Part shown: positions 10,255-22,810 of the stretch, piece by piece
Layout: the number at the start of each line of letters is the position of its first letter
How positions within the stretch are numbered: position 1 is the first letter of the stretch
Assembly: GCA_031763025.1 (NCBI GenBank)
Contig: JASSKH010000043.1
Coordinates: 563,501-627,500 of the forward strand
Origin: Macrocystis pyrifera
Lineage: Eukaryota > Sar > Phaeophyceae > Laminariales > Laminariaceae
DNA: 64,000 bases
Direction of reading: 5' to 3'
Notes under the pieces: generated by a model
What the model was told of the DNA's origin: nothing
The model's database searches: none
The model's input: only the letters and a program-made list of their open reading frames with translations
Made by a program: the position numbers and the translations under genes

Positions 10255-12345
10255 TCAGGTCAAAATAGCTTGGCACACCCCTCTTTCGAAGCGAACCAGA
10301 TATAATGCCGTTGGAGGGGCACTAGAAGGCACGGAAGCGCGGCGTACCAACCCCCCATTGGTGCGCTCTGCGTCCGTCCCACCACGATGGGGTCGTGATC
10401 GCGACACTGAGCAGGTCGCTTCCCGTCCAGTCCGTCCTTGGTCTCTTCCAACACCTGGCACACCTGGCAATGCGCTTAGAAATTGGGGGCAGTACAAGAG
10501 ATCATTCCTAAGCCAGGCGCATAATGTGGCGGCACAGTCCGCCATATGCTATACTAACACCAGTTGCCTCAAGCAGCAGACATGCGAGCAGTCCTTGCTG
10601 GGGTTGTTCACGACGATTTCCTCAGCATGCTGCTTGCAACACCCCGTCGCCTAGCTGCTCTTGAAAACTAAGTGTGTCCCCCGGACGTTGTGACAAATGC
10701 ATACCACGAACGTTCAACATGATATCCCCATCGTGTGGCTTGAAATAAACTGCCGTCTTGCTGCTCCGATGTTGAAGGTCGATTTCGACGTGCAATGGTC
10801 ATGTGCGCAAACCTACGGACTCACACCATGCCATCCTTGGGATGTTGTTCGCAGCACGCCGCCGTTATGTTGCCCTCAAAGTTGGAAGATGATTGCCTCG
10901 TGCACGTGTCATGTGAACAGCGGTCGCAAATGATGTTTCAGCATGCCGTCCTTAGCATGCTGTTTGCAATACGTTGCCTACTTGCTGTCCTCGACACTAA
11001 ACGTCGGTGTCTTTGTGCAGGGATCAAATGAGTATTGCTGAAGACGGACGTTCACCATGCCACCCGTTGCTTGCTGCTTGCAGTACACCGGCGTCTTGTT
11101 GCCTTAGACACTGAACTTCGGCCGCGTCTCGCAAGAGTGGTGCGAGCAACTCCAGTTGAGGACGTCAACCATGCCCTGCTCGGCTTACTGCTGACAATAC
11201 GCAGGCTCATTACCGTCCTTAACACATAAAGTCGGCGGCCTTATGTAGGAGTCATATTAGCACTGTTTGGCAAAAGGGAGTTCACCATATCATCAGTTGC
11301 ATGCTGCCTGCAGTACACCGCTGTCTTGTTGTCCTCGACATTAAAGGTCGGTCGCGTTTCGCAAGAGACATGTCCACAGCTCTTGTAAACCACGTCAATC
11401 ATGTCGTCTGCAGCAAGTTTCCCGCAGTACACAGCCGTAATTCTGCCCTTGGTATTGCAGTACGAGAGAAATGTGAAGAACGCCTATCACGGACGCTTAC
11501 CATGCCATCCTTAGCATGCTGCTTGCAAAACAGGCCCTCCTTGGACCCCTCATAATTGAAAGTCGGTTGCGTGCAGCATGAGTCTTGAAAACAACGTCTG
11601 GAACGAACGTTCACCATGCCGTCCAAGGCATGCTCTTTACAGTACACCGCCGTCTTGCTGCCCTCGGTATTGAAGTACGGTCGGTTCTTGCAAGAGTCAT
11701 GTGGGCAACGCTTATCTTTCACGTTCACCATGCCATCCTTAGCATGCTGCTTGCAAAACACACCCCTCCTGCTGCCCTCTGTATTGAACACCGGTTGTTT
11801 CGAGCAAGAATCGTGTAAGCAAACTCTGCTACAGACGTCCACCATGCCGTCCTGAGCATGCTCCTTGCAGTACCTCGGCACCTTGCTGCCTTTGACGTTA
11901 TAGCTCGGACGTTTTGTGCAGATGTCATGCGAGCAATGCTTATCACGGACGTTCACCATGCCGTCCTCAGCATGCTCCTTGCAGTATACTCCTGATGGGC
12001 TGCCCTGGACATTGAAAGCCGATCGGTTCGTGCAGGAACCATGCGAGCAAAGCTTGTTCTTGACGTTCACCATGCCATCTGCGGCATGCTGCTTGCAGTA
12101 CGCCGCCGTCTTGCTGCCCCTGGTGTTGAAGGCCGGCCACTTGGTGCAGGAGCTATGTGAGCAATAAGTGCCACGGACGTACACCATGCCGTCTTCGGCG
12201 TGCTGCTTGCAGTACGCCGGAATCTTACTGCCCTTGATATTGAACGTCGGCGGCCTTGTACAGCCGTCTTCTAAGCAACGCTTGATAAAGACGTTCACGC
12301 TGGCTTGCTTGGCATGATTCTTGCGGTGCACAGCCTGGCTACCCT
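10255..12345 (-). pseudogene. EsV-1-7 repeat gene, copy A minus-strand locus (3' half decayed)
   Basis: The minus strand from 12,331 to 11,399 is open for about 310 codons and encodes seven full EsV-1-7 repeats (C-X4-C-X16-C-X2-H, linker DGMVNV), with all Cys and His retained. The eighth repeat (SSHFSRT...) has lost part of its core and the frame. Repeats continue in another frame (CGHVSCETRPTF at about 11,340) and then decay with stops down to a C-terminal remnant GLDGKRPAQCRDH at about 10,420. That remnant corresponds to the last repeat of the intact gene at 61.6 kb. The 5' end shows a decayed extra repeat and no in-frame ATG, so an upstream exon would be needed. The same core lesion is in copy B, so it predates the duplication. 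The preserved part may still be expressed as a short array. Confidence 0.8.
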
Positions 12346-14940
12346 CGGTTTTGACCTCCGATCGCCTTGGTGAGCAACTCCTAACTCTCGATACAGATGC
12401 GTGCTGTTTCGAGGCCCGGGGATGCCGTGGAAAGAAATGTGAGGAACAGCAGGGACACGTTTAGACTGAGTTGGGCACACCTGCCGTTGGTGAACCAGAA
12501 GTAACGACCAGCAAATTCAAAGGTGGCTACCCTTCAGTTTGAAAACCAACACGTGGTTGATAGACAACCCACGCTGGATAACTGGTCGTAGGACATTTCT
12601 CGACTTCATTCTGAGCTTCATGCTGCAGTTGGATGCCTACTCTCGCCTGCAGTTTTAAGTAAGATATCAAAATGGCTCGGCACAATTCATGCTTGAAAAG
12701 AAAGAGGCATTTTAGTCGATTCCCCGATTCCCGTACCACGAACGCACTTCCTGGAAACACCTGAATAAACTAGCACGGCGGCTCGGCAGCAGGGGGCGGG
12801 AGGGAGGGCGTGAACTACAAAATTGTGACTCATGAATGGAAGCAACTGTGCATATACTGCATCTTGTCTTGGAGTACTGCACTGCGCAGCACAGCATGCT
12901 CGAGTACTGCACAGTGCTGCATAGCCAAACGCACCCCGTACAGTCGTAGGAGCTGTGAGTTGGCTGGACTTCACCGCTACCCTCTTAGTAATTAGTTTGA
13001 CGCAACACTAAGCTAACTATTGTCTTTAATATTGAGTTAAATATTATACCCTACTTATATTTCTTTTTACAAAAAAATGCACATCGAGTCACCAACGCGC
13101 CAACCGGATGCAAAACAGCATAACCCCCAGTTACTGCACGCATCTATCTGAATTACCCAGTCCGCTATTTGTAGTCAGCCGACTCACAGCCTAGATAGTG
13201 GTACCGGTACACGGCAGTGCTTTGTTGCTGGTTGATAGGGGCGTTTTACGTCAGGGGCAGGTAGCCCTTTGGGGCCGGAGTATTGGTCACTGGGACGGAA
13301 CTCGTGAACTGAGGAACTACCCGGTAGTTACCCGGTAATTATATCTAACCTGTGCGGCACAACAGGTTTCGCTGGCACATAGACCATGGAGGTGTTCAAC
13401 GAACTACTGTGAACTACTGCAAGCATACATCATAATCAAAAGTCAACTTTGGGGCGAGTTCCTCTCAAACCACGAGGCTCAGAAAATCGCAGGTGTACGT
13501 CTACCGCAGCATGCTTCCTTAGTTTGAGTCACTGTACGCAGCAAATGAAAGATACCGTGTACTCGTATTTATTAGTGCATCTCACACGTCGGTCATCCCT
13601 AACAATGGGGTGTTGTTTTCGGTGTCCTCTAAACCACACGCAAGCTCATGGAAAGACATGTTATTCGATGTACGCGAGGATTTTCGTTTATATCGAGCAT
13701 TCGCTCTATGAACAGAACTCTCTCTCGTAGGAGTGCTGGTTCAAGACAGGCCAGTCGAGCCTGACACATATCTCTCTAAAACCGCGACCCGCACGGTATA
13801 GACCGATAAAGCCATGTCAAACCCAAAGATCCGGTCATAGAAACAACACAGAAACAAACAAGCAGCAGCAACAGCAATAGCGAAGAACACCGAGAGCCCC
13901 GCAGTTCCAGCGACTTACCATCTGCCTTTAGCCAGCGCACACAGTTGATGGGCTTCTAATATCGACCAGCACATATTTCTCGCAAGAGCTACCCTCTACT
14001 ATAGTCACGTGTTTGGTATTCCTGTCTTCACCATTTTAGCGGCGAAATCCTATCTGCGCTCTGCTTCCACGGTCTGATCGGTGAACCCCACTTCCAAAAA
14101 AACTACAAACAGATAGAGCACAGCACGAGGACATACCGTACTATTGGTGTTGCATGCGCAAGCAACACGATACTGTTCTAGGGCAGTACGATCCTGCAGG
14201 TAATGCGTTGTAATGTGTCATCCTATGGAGCTATACTACAAGTTTGGTATTTCGAACTCGGTACTGTTTGGGGGGGGGGGGGGGCAACAATGTACTATAA
14301 ATAGGCCGTTTATTGGTACCTGGTATATACTATCGTTCTTGTATCCGGTTAGATTTAGGCTTTCGAGCCAATGGCAGACGGTTAGCGCCCCCAAAGCAAC
14401 AGAGTAGGTGTACGCTTCCAGGAACAAATCCACCTAATCCCCGTGAGATACCCAGCCCAAAAGTTGACTTTTCCACGGGCGCATTTGGAATGGTTGCCGA
14501 CCCCGCAAACAAATGACTAAACACATCGGAAATAGCTAAAAACCAGAAACTAGGCCTACTTTCCTGACGAGGGACACGTTCAGACATTAATTTTATCTGG
14601 ACAATACACTGCGGTCAAAAACCTCGAACTGCTCCTCTGAGGAAGCAGAAGTTAGGGCCTGGTACCTACCGGAGAGACTTCGGACACGATCCGAGAAGGG
14701 TGCGGCTGATTTCCTCGGGATATCAATCAAAAACGGGCGTACACGTCAGTCCGAAAGACCAGAGTCGAATCGAAAACATCAGATCCAGACGATAAACTGC
14801 CTGTGTGAGAGCAGCGCATGCGCTACTCCTGGAATCATGGTGACCAAGTACACCGAGGGAAAGGTTGATTTAGGACAGATCGTTGGTACTGATTACTATG
14901 GCACCACGTAACAGCAATGTACTTGTACACAATGGCTGCA
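12346..14940. other. Conserved-in-B non-coding stretch upstream of the EsV-1-7 array
   Basis: Almost the whole stretch aligns with 36,370-38,990 in copy B, without a shared long reading frame. The part next to the gene (12,440-12,640) holds the EsV-1-7 leader, read on the minus strand: TTCACCAACGG followed by CAGGTGTGC and CTCAGTCTAAA. It also occurs in related form before the 30.2-, 36.4- and 61.5-kb loci and probably includes promoter, leader or first-exon sequence. A G tract of about 15 lies at 14,269-14,283. Confidence 0.5.
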
Positions 14941-14951
14941 GTCGTACGGAC

Positions 14952-15120
14952 CTCTCTCTGGTTCCCGTCGGGGTCTTCTCTCGCCCGCTTGGCTGCCGCC
15001 CCGCTCGTCCAATCGGCGGCCGTCTCACCCCCCGACTTCTCGCCGTCACAATCGTCCTCGACCTTCACGGCGCATGGGACGAAGTGGCCACCACCTTCCT
15101 CGTCCACGCTCCCCAGGGTC
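14952..15120 (-). CDS. Candidate internal exon, family E (copy A, minus strand)
   Basis: A 169-nt coding-like segment is bounded on the minus strand by CCCTGTCAG (acceptor) and GAG|GTCCGT (donor). It encodes a charged peptide with GHFVPCAVKVEDDCDGEKSG and a basic AAKRARE stretch, then DGNQRE. A segment of identical length and frame occurs at 38,992-39,160. A related exon lies at 23,971-24,120 and 46,422-46,563 in the opposite orientation, with the same LVP...K.E...AKRAR...GN.KE layout and the same border position. I do not recognise the protein. The basic stretch could be nuclear-targeting, but that is a guess. Neighbouring exons were not found. Confidence 0.45.
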
Positions 15121-15886
15121 CTGACAGGGTGGCGACAAGGCATACCACTAATTAGCCTCTTCATAATTGTGAGGCCCAGGTGTTTCAGCCTAGAACGCGA
15201 GAGGTCTTATCAACCTTTTGGACAGAGCGTGCAACCTGTACAAGTATCGCGACGTCGGGTTGGGTTGGGTTGGGCTGGATTGGGGTCCGGCAGCACTGAT
15301 GGACTAGTGGACGGGTTGGTTGGGTGGATGGGTGGGTGGGTATTCCCCTTCGCTTCACCGATTGGGGGCAGCAGCCCGATCTGGCTTGTATGATGGATGA
15401 TGCAAACGACATTGGTCTCGGCAGTTTTTGGGCCTCAAGTCCATAAGGAGTTGAAAATTGCTGACTGCAGCTGCGGTAGCATTCAGAGCATGAATGTCAC
15501 TATCGCAAGGCTTGTTGGAACGAGTCGCTCGCGCAAAAGCCTACTCAGATGGTGACTTTTCAGAGCCAAGAGGGTCGGAACCAACGATGAGACAGGAGTG
15601 GTGTCATGACTTTTGAGCCTGATCGATCTTTGCAATAGTTCTGTAATCATCGCGAACTCAGCGGGCCTGAGCGAGAAAACGAGAGGCCCTTACAATGTAG
15701 AAAGCGCTCGTTGATACCAGGTATGTATTATTTCCGTGTGACTTGCAGGAGACTCATAGACTAATTATGACGTTCTGGAGGGATCGCCACCACTTCGTTG
15801 CTGTCGGCCCGTAGCGGATTCCATGCTTGCTCATAGGGGGGAGATCACGATGAACCAGGGTTGGGAGCGAGCAATACAGAGACAAT

Positions 15887-16567
15887 ATGGCCCATAGAGC
15901 GTCGTCACCTTCGTCTCAAAAGACTCGGTCGTCGGGACATATTTCCCCTGGCCCGCCCCTGGGGCGCACTCCTCCGACTTCGGCGGGGGCTACGCCGACC
16001 CAACCGCCTCCCACGCCGGTCCCTTCAACACCCGCTGACCCGACCGTCCTGTGGGCACACAGGAGGACGCCGCGGCTAGATTCGGCTACGTCGACACTTC
16101 TACGTCTAAACACCGCGTTCCCGGACCTGCTCTGCATGTCGGGGGGGGGCGGTTGTCTGTCGACGCCCAGGGAGGCGCCGAGGCAGCATTTGGCTACCGG
16201 TAGGGCAAACTCTTTTGCTACCAAGCACCCGGTTCTCGGACCTGCCCCGCAGGTCTACAAGGAGCCTGGCAGCTGTATTATCTGTATGAATATGATCAAG
16301 CACACTTCTCCTGTGGGTCGGATGTGTATCGTACAAATTCTGCACAACACTTCACAACGGCAATTTAGGATCTACACGGCCTGCTTTTACTCTGTGTTCA
16401 TCGTGATATGTTCGACATGTGCAAACGTTCCCCTAATTACTACGAATTCCTCGCGGGTAGGGGCGCATACACGGGCGAGACCAGGGGCGCTCGTATGGCA
16501 CACTTCTTGGGGACAATCGGCAGAGTGCCTTGCAGGGAATGATGTGGTGTCGATTCGTGGCCGGTGA
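15887..16567 (+). CDS. Unrecognised Pro/Thr-rich open frame, intact only in copy A
   Basis: An ATG-started frame of 226 codons has a Pro/Ser/Thr-rich first half (for example GATPTQPPPTPVPSTPADP), an internal degenerate duplication (about residues 66-80 and 100-120) and a Cys-containing second half. No known domain is visible. In copy B the matching frame (39,970-40,370) has a stop after the PPT of the Pro-rich segment and indels, so at least B is not coding. It is probably a chance frame in GC-rich duplicated DNA. Confidence 0.25.
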   Translation: MAHRASSPSSQKTRSSGHISPGPPLGRTPPTSAGATPTQPPPTPVPSTPADPTVLWAHRRTPRLDSATSTLLRLNTAFPDLLCMSGGGGCLSTPREAPRQHLATGRANSFATKHPVLGPAPQVYKEPGSCIICMNMIKHTSPVGRMCIVQILHNTSQRQFRIYTACFYSVFIVICSTCANVPLITTNSSRVGAHTRARPGALVWHTSWGQSAECLAGNDVVSIRGR

Positions 16568-16639
16568 CATGGACGGGGGCACGTTAAGCGAGCGACAGGC
16601 GGGTTTGGGGGCATAGAGGGTAGTCAAATTGAAGTTAGG

Positions 16640-17255
16640 AGACAGAGAAGTATAAAGTATATTTTACTTCTGAGCCGACGCCCGATTGTGCGTAGATTTT
16701 CCCATGATGCGTACCAAACATACGACGTACTACAGATACTAGTAGTATGGTTTCGTATTGTACGAGTACTATAAACAACTGCTACTGGTCGTGCAGCAGT
16801 TCCGATGGTAGCACAGCGAACATGGTACTCGTATACCTAGCACTCTGCCGTAGCACTATCGGTATGCATACTACGGCTTAGTGCAACTGCTAGCAGTACT
16901 GCTGTGTCAAAACGTACGCACGGTACATGCTATTAATAGTGACATCTCTATCGTACGCCACTTTTGATACGTAACACATACGTACCTGCTGTTTGGTTTA
17001 CAACAACACTGTTGCTGCCGTATCATACGTGAGTACAGCAGCAGTACAGCATAAAATGTACAGCAGCAAGCAGGAGTACAGCAGTGACCCCTCTATAGTG
17101 CCGGTTGCCCGCTCAAGTGTCTGTGGTATCGCTTGACACAAAAGGAACTAACCAGTGTCGTAGTGTGCGGAGTAGTGCCGGTTGCCGCTAGAGTGCCGGT
17201 ATTTTTAGCGGGCGCATACTGGCACAATAGAGGGCCCACTGCTGTATTTGTAGCG
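16640..17255. repeat. AGTAC/CAGTA-rich low-complexity stretch
   Basis: The stretch is dominated by short near-palindromes such as GTACAGCAG, TACGTAC, GTACTCGTA and CAGTACTGCTG. It aligns with 40,790-41,320 in copy B, with many small TA-flanked indels between the copies (see findings). No gene is seen. Confidence 0.6.
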
Positions 17256-17349
17256 GCAGGAGTAGAAGTAGTAGCACTAGTAGTAGTAGTACTAGTAGTA
17301 TAGTAGTGGTAGTAGTAGCAGTAGAGTAGGAGTAGTAGTGGCAGTAGTG

Positions 17350-17641
<292 letters not shown>

Positions 17642-17699
17642 AGGCGGTAGTAGTGCCGGTAGGTAGGCTAAAGCTGGAAGAGTTCTTTTGGGACTTTTG

Positions 17700-19430
17700 C
17701 CCTCATCCGCCATTTCGGCACCGGGCCAAGGAATAGTTACAAAGTTATGACTTACGAGCAAAAAACAAAGTAAAAATATACTACACTACTGTTCGAGCAT
17801 GCACTAATCAAACCAGAGAGCTATGACGTATATTACGACTTACAAATGGCCGTGATTGGCCAACAGTGCCGTTGCAACTGCTGCTGAGCACATCGCTGCG
17901 GCCGTGCCGCCCAGCAGCAGCAGGCAAAAACCATGCGCGATAGGTGGTACACCCGCAGTATACTCAATGGCTCGTTGCATGTATCAGAGCATGCGATGCA
18001 TCACGGAGGATGGATAGGTAGAGCTTGGAGTGCGGGCGCATGTATATATCCCGACTCCCGACCACACCCACCACGACGACCAACAACAACTGCCGCCTGC
18101 TGTTGCCCAGCAGCAGCAGCAGGCCAAACCAGTTCGTGTGGTGGCACATCCGCGGTGTACTCTTGCAACTGTACCCGTAGTTAAACTGTTGCAAATGTCG
18201 GAGCCTACGACGCATCATCGAGGATACATGGGCGGAGCTTGGTGTGCGGGGGCATACATGGATGTATTCCGACTCCCGAACACGCCCACCACGACGATCA
18301 ACAACCGATTGCCACCAGGCAAAACTGCGTGAGGTGACACATTTGAGGTGTACTCTTGGCTACTGCAGACTGTACTTACTGGTAGTTAATACATGTGTCG
18401 GAGCCTACGATGCGACATCGAGGATAGATACGCATAGCTTGGGGTGCGGGCGCATGCTTTTATGTATGTAGTCTACTGGTACGTATCCCAACTCCCAACT
18501 ATGCCCACCACAACGATCAACGATCAACTGCTACCAGACATAGCTGGGAGAGGTGGATCATCCGGGGTGTAATCTTGGCTGCTGCTGTACCTGTAATTGC
18601 AAGTGTCGGAGCCTAAGATGCATCATCGAGGAAAAATAGGCAGAGTTTGGGCTGCGGGGCGCGAGGTACCAGGTTTATATGTATTCATGTATCCTGACTC
18701 CCGACCACGCCGACCACAACGATCAACCAACTACCACCAGACAAAACCACTCACCCTCCAGCAGCAGCAGCAGCCGCCCAGCAGCAGCAGCAGGCAAGAT
18801 CATGCGCGTCGGGTGGCACATCGGGGGTGTATTTTATGGTTAACTGAATGTACCGGAGCCTACGATGCAGCACCGAAGATGGATAGTAGGCAGAGCTGGG
18901 GCCGTGGGTGCATGTACAGCATGATGACATCCCGACTCCGACACCGGCCACAACGATCAACAACCGCCACCAGGAAAAAAACAAAAACAAAAAAAAACTG
19001 CTGTACTCCTCTGCTGGTGTTCTGAGCAGCGGTGCAATTCTCACACGACCGGTCAAGAGGACGGCAGTAAGCACGTGCCCGCTGTCGTCACCGTGTGCCT
19101 GCACCACCACCACGCACCGCCGTCTCTGCTGTTGTTCGACATGTGCGGTTGATATTTTGGATCGACAAGCTCGTCACACTTCCAATGACGTTGTGAACCC
19201 AAAACTGCGGCACAGCAGCAGGGAGTCCCCTGCAACCACTCGAGACGACAGCAGTAGCAGTAGCAGTAGCAGTATAGTTAGTTCCTGAGGTTGCCCTTTG
19301 CCCCCACACCACACACTACCTATATCTTGCTGTGCAAAAGTTGCTCAACCGGCATTGAGGCGTACAAAAATCGACCGAAACGCCTCAAAACCTTTGAATT
19401 GACGAAAGTTGTCCCTATCCTCCCATTTTC
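17700..19430. repeat. A-specific block with five ~200-245 bp tandem units
   Basis: Copy B passes from sequence like 17,700 directly to sequence like 19,430. Inside the block, five units begin near 17,990, 18,213, 18,411, 18,618 and 18,863. Each carries a GGAGCCTACGATGCATCA-like start, a GAGGATGGATAGG...GAGCTTGG stretch, a CCACCACGACGATCAACAA stretch and, in units 1 and 4, CAGCAG runs. The last unit continues into 19,000-19,395, which is the inverted partner of 3,420-3,960. No plausible protein is encoded. Confidence 0.8.
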
Positions 19431-21352
19431 GGCAGCAACGCCCTCAAGCGCTGCATGATACGAGTTGCTCGAGGAGGGGTGTGGTCCTTGTTCAGCTTGA
19501 TCGACAGGGCTCGCTTCTTCGCGGGAAAAGGGCCAGACTATAATTACCACCAATTACTAGTATTAATAGTATTAATAGTATAATGCCGGACGCGGAGTTC
19601 GGAATGGAGTGTGAAAAAAGTAGGCATTTTGGTTCGGAGAGGAAGTTGCGAATACAATGGGTGCCTGTTGTTGTGTTCGGGATACGGACGGTAAGGCAGG
19701 ACCCCTGGACAAAGCAGTCGCGATGCAAGCTCCGTGTGCCTTGACTTAGGCGGGTAAGAACAAGCTTGCGCTCTAGCAGATGATGGTCGTCTTCGTGTTA
19801 TTCGTGCGCGGTAACTCATCGTCAGCGGGGCACCCACCATGAGGAATTTTATCAAAACCCACCTGAACAACACCATACAAAACAGCAGGAGTACACCCTG
19901 GTATATAGACATGTAGTAAATACCACCGCACGGTAAAAAACAGGGCAGTGAAGAGCAGTAGGCTGGTGCAATTCTCACCTGCCGCTCGTTGTGCGCCTTT
20001 TGCCCCTCCGTGTCTTCATATCTCACCCCACTATACGAATACGCAAGATATGTGGGGTCGTTCGCAACTGGGCACTCCTTCCTCCACAGCGCAGACCTGA
20101 TACTTTCTACCACCCTGTCTCAACCTTTGAGGAGCTTTTCACATCAATAATGAATACAAATGGTCCTTATATATCGAGACAGATTGGTATCATCCTTTTC
20201 CCTGTCCCCGTTCTAGTGCCGCCTCTAAACATTGGAATTCCCAGCTTTAACCTTGGTTTTGGGGCTCCTTTCTTTTGTACCTGATGTGCTGTTGAGGTGT
20301 GTGTGGTGTGTGTACGAGGGTAGTGAGTAGCAGCACTCGAGTGGGACGAGACCCTCTGGCAGGCTGAGATGGACAAGGAGCGGGATGAGCTAAAGACTCA
20401 AGGTTGACAGGTAAGAGTTGCACCGCTGCTTGTGTGTATGTTCTTTGTTCTCTCTACAAGTATTAAAATTAATATTAATAGTACCCATCGACATCCAGGA
20501 TACCTGGTACCTCTTACTGTTGTGTCTGATATGTACCACTGCTGTTGACGTAAATATAACGACCTTTGACAATATAATAAGAATACAAATTGCTCCTTAT
20601 ATTTACGTCCATAGTGGTACAGGAGCATCACAGGACGCCTATGATACGTACCAGGTACACAGACAGTACTATTCGTAAGAAACCGGAAAACTTGTTCGGG
20701 CTGGAGTTCTTATTTGAGCATGGGCCTGTTCTGCGTTCTGTACTAACTTCAGTATAACCGATTCTGGATTTTTCATTCTCCTGCAAATCCCAATCCCAGC
20801 CCGCCTTTAGTCTTGCCCGCTGTGTTTTCTTGGTATGCGTTCTACTACCTGTATTGGTAGAGATGTGTGTCGTATTATACAAGCTCCAGCTCTGAGTTCT
20901 GTGGTCACAATTACTAGTAAATGGGACATCGCGAATTTAACTGCAAGGAGATCACCGTATGACACGAACGAAATCACAACCCGTTATCTTATCAAATACA
21001 GTAGTAGTACAGCAGCAGTGCATGTTTGACATTTTGGGATGTTATCACGGGATGTATGGGCTGCTGCAGGCGAATGTGTGATCACCGGCACGCACGGGAG
21101 CCGCCGCAGCTGGAGGGGGGGGGTGCTGTATAACGAGGGGCTGTGATAGCGAGGGGGTGTTTGAACGGAACATTGCTTGCCGACGAGTGCGACTAGACTC
21201 GACCAGATTATAGGACGTGTGGTAAGGAGGAGGGTGGGGTGCAAGCTGTATCTTGGATTGCTACTGCTGTAAGTGGTGTGAACAGACCCCGACTAGAATG
21301 CAAGAAGTTTGATATCAACGGGGTGTGTCACAGCGGGAGTGTCAACAAGGGG
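19430..21352. other. Duplicated non-coding stretch
   Basis: It aligns with 41,760-43,646 in copy B. Open frames here are not conserved between the copies, so I call no gene. Small indels, including two TATTAATA motifs in tandem at about 19,561-19,578 and one at about 20,475, separate A from B. Confidence 0.5.
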
Positions 21353-21516
21353 TTTGTATGCCATCCCACGAGAAGTTTGGGTCTGAAAACAGTTTTTGCT
21401 TTTTCTATTCCTGCACGCAATGTCGGTGGTGGTATTTGTATGCCATCCCACGAGAAGTTTGGGTCTGAAAACAGTTTTTGCTTTTTCTATTCCTGCACGC
21501 AATGTCGGTGGTGGTA
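21353..21516. repeat. 82-bp tandem duplication
   Basis: The unit starting TTTGTATGCCATCCCACGAG occurs at 21,353-21,434 and again at 21,435-21,516, almost without change. Copy B has a single unit at 44,282-44,360. The duplication is therefore recent and specific to A. Confidence 0.9.
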
Positions 21517-22124
21517 AGGCCCACGGTTGAACCCGGCTGCAAAGAGAAACAAACGCCTTGCTGCGATACTGGAGAACGGTTACCGGTACCACGCTCGATG
21601 ATGAAACTACCGAGGATTGCACGTCAGAGGCCTTATCCCACTGAAAACCTGACTGATGACATCTTGCTGTGAAGCGTTTCTTCCTGCCCACACCTATAAA
21701 CGCAATACCGTATTACTGCTGTAGTCGCGCTGGTTTGTAACAAGTTCCGTGTTCGGCCCACTACGGCGATGGGGCGCAGCAGTAGCCTCCATGCTGGTAC
21801 CGGTTTGCATGCGGGTGCGTGTTGTGAGTGTAAGGTATCCACCGGAGGTGTGGTCACATATCGAATTGATGGTTTCTTGGCAACACATTCACAGTTTGCT
21901 TGAGGTTTACCCTTTTACAGTAGTACTGCACAGTACGTGCACCTTAATTTCACTCTAATTTCAATTGTTTAGTCCCTGCCACGGGAGTACGGTCCCAAGG
22001 AGGGTAAGCAGGGAATTTAGGTAGGAGATGACTAAAAATGGATGGGTTTAGACGTTGTAATACTCGTAGCGTTCATAGGCCGGGGATTTTAAGTTAAGTT
22101 TCGTGACAGAGCCTAGTAGCTGAC

Positions 22125-22806
22125 CACCTGTGTTGCACTGCCCACCAAAAAAACTGGTATTGCCTAAAGTCCCCACAACAAAGACACTCGGATCACGTCT
22201 GCCGCCGTTTTTTTCACGAGGACGTTTCGTTGTTCTGCTTCAGCTCTGAACGTTTCTATCGGGCCAAAATTTAGCAGACCGGATATGAGCCCCTTGGTGC
22301 ACTCCCGTGAGTGTGCCAAAGCGACAACACTTTTCGTGTCCTCCTTCAAGGCGGACGTTGTCGCCGGAGTTTGAAAATGTGGTTCCAGGCGCTTGAGTTT
22401 TTGGTTTCTTGTACTGTAGCCAAGTATTTTTTTTCGAATGAAGAAGGAGAAGGAGAAACCTACTCATTACGACTCCTGGGTCCCTCCTGCTCGTTCTACA
22501 GCAGAAAAAATGCTTGCCTACAGTACAAGAAACCTAAAAATCAAGCGCCTGGAACCACATTTTCAAACCTCTAGCGACGAGGTCTGCCCCGAACGAGGAC
22601 ACGAAAAGTGCTGTCGCTCTAGCACACTCACGGGAGTGCACCAAAGAGCTCATATCCGGTCTGCCTAATTTTGGCTCACAAGCAACGGTCGGGGTTGAGC
22701 AGAAAAACCATATGTCCTCATGAAAAAAAACGGCGGCAGACGTGCTTCCAGTGTCTTTGTTGTCGGAACTTGTTTTTTATGTTTTGCGGGCAGCGCAACA
22801 CAGGCG
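22125..22806. mobile_element. Fold-back transposon with ~290-bp inverted arms
   Basis: The left arm (22,125 to about 22,440) and right arm (about 22,495-22,806) are inverted copies. Both ends carry CCTGTGTTGC(A/G)CTGCCC, and inner shared blocks include GACCGGATATGAGC, GGTGCACTCCCGTGAGTGTG and AAAATGTGGTTCCAGGCGCTTGA. The loop is about 60 bp. The element is flanked by TGAC (22,121-22,124 and 22,807-22,810). Copy B has the unoccupied site, AAACTGACGTCACTGG at about 45,329. No transposase frame is present, so it is non-autonomous. Confidence 0.85.
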
Positions 22807-22810
22807 TGAC

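Noticed and set aside
10560-12167. Plus-strand frames opposite the EsV-1-7 arrays (for example 11,916-12,167, 35,899-36,300)
   Set aside because: They are antisense shadows of the regular repeat; their periodic Cys-rich appearance comes from the minus-strand repeat.
19544-20113. 189-codon minus-strand open frame
   Set aside because: It is not conserved in copy B, contains a copy-specific TATTAATA insertion and has no motif.
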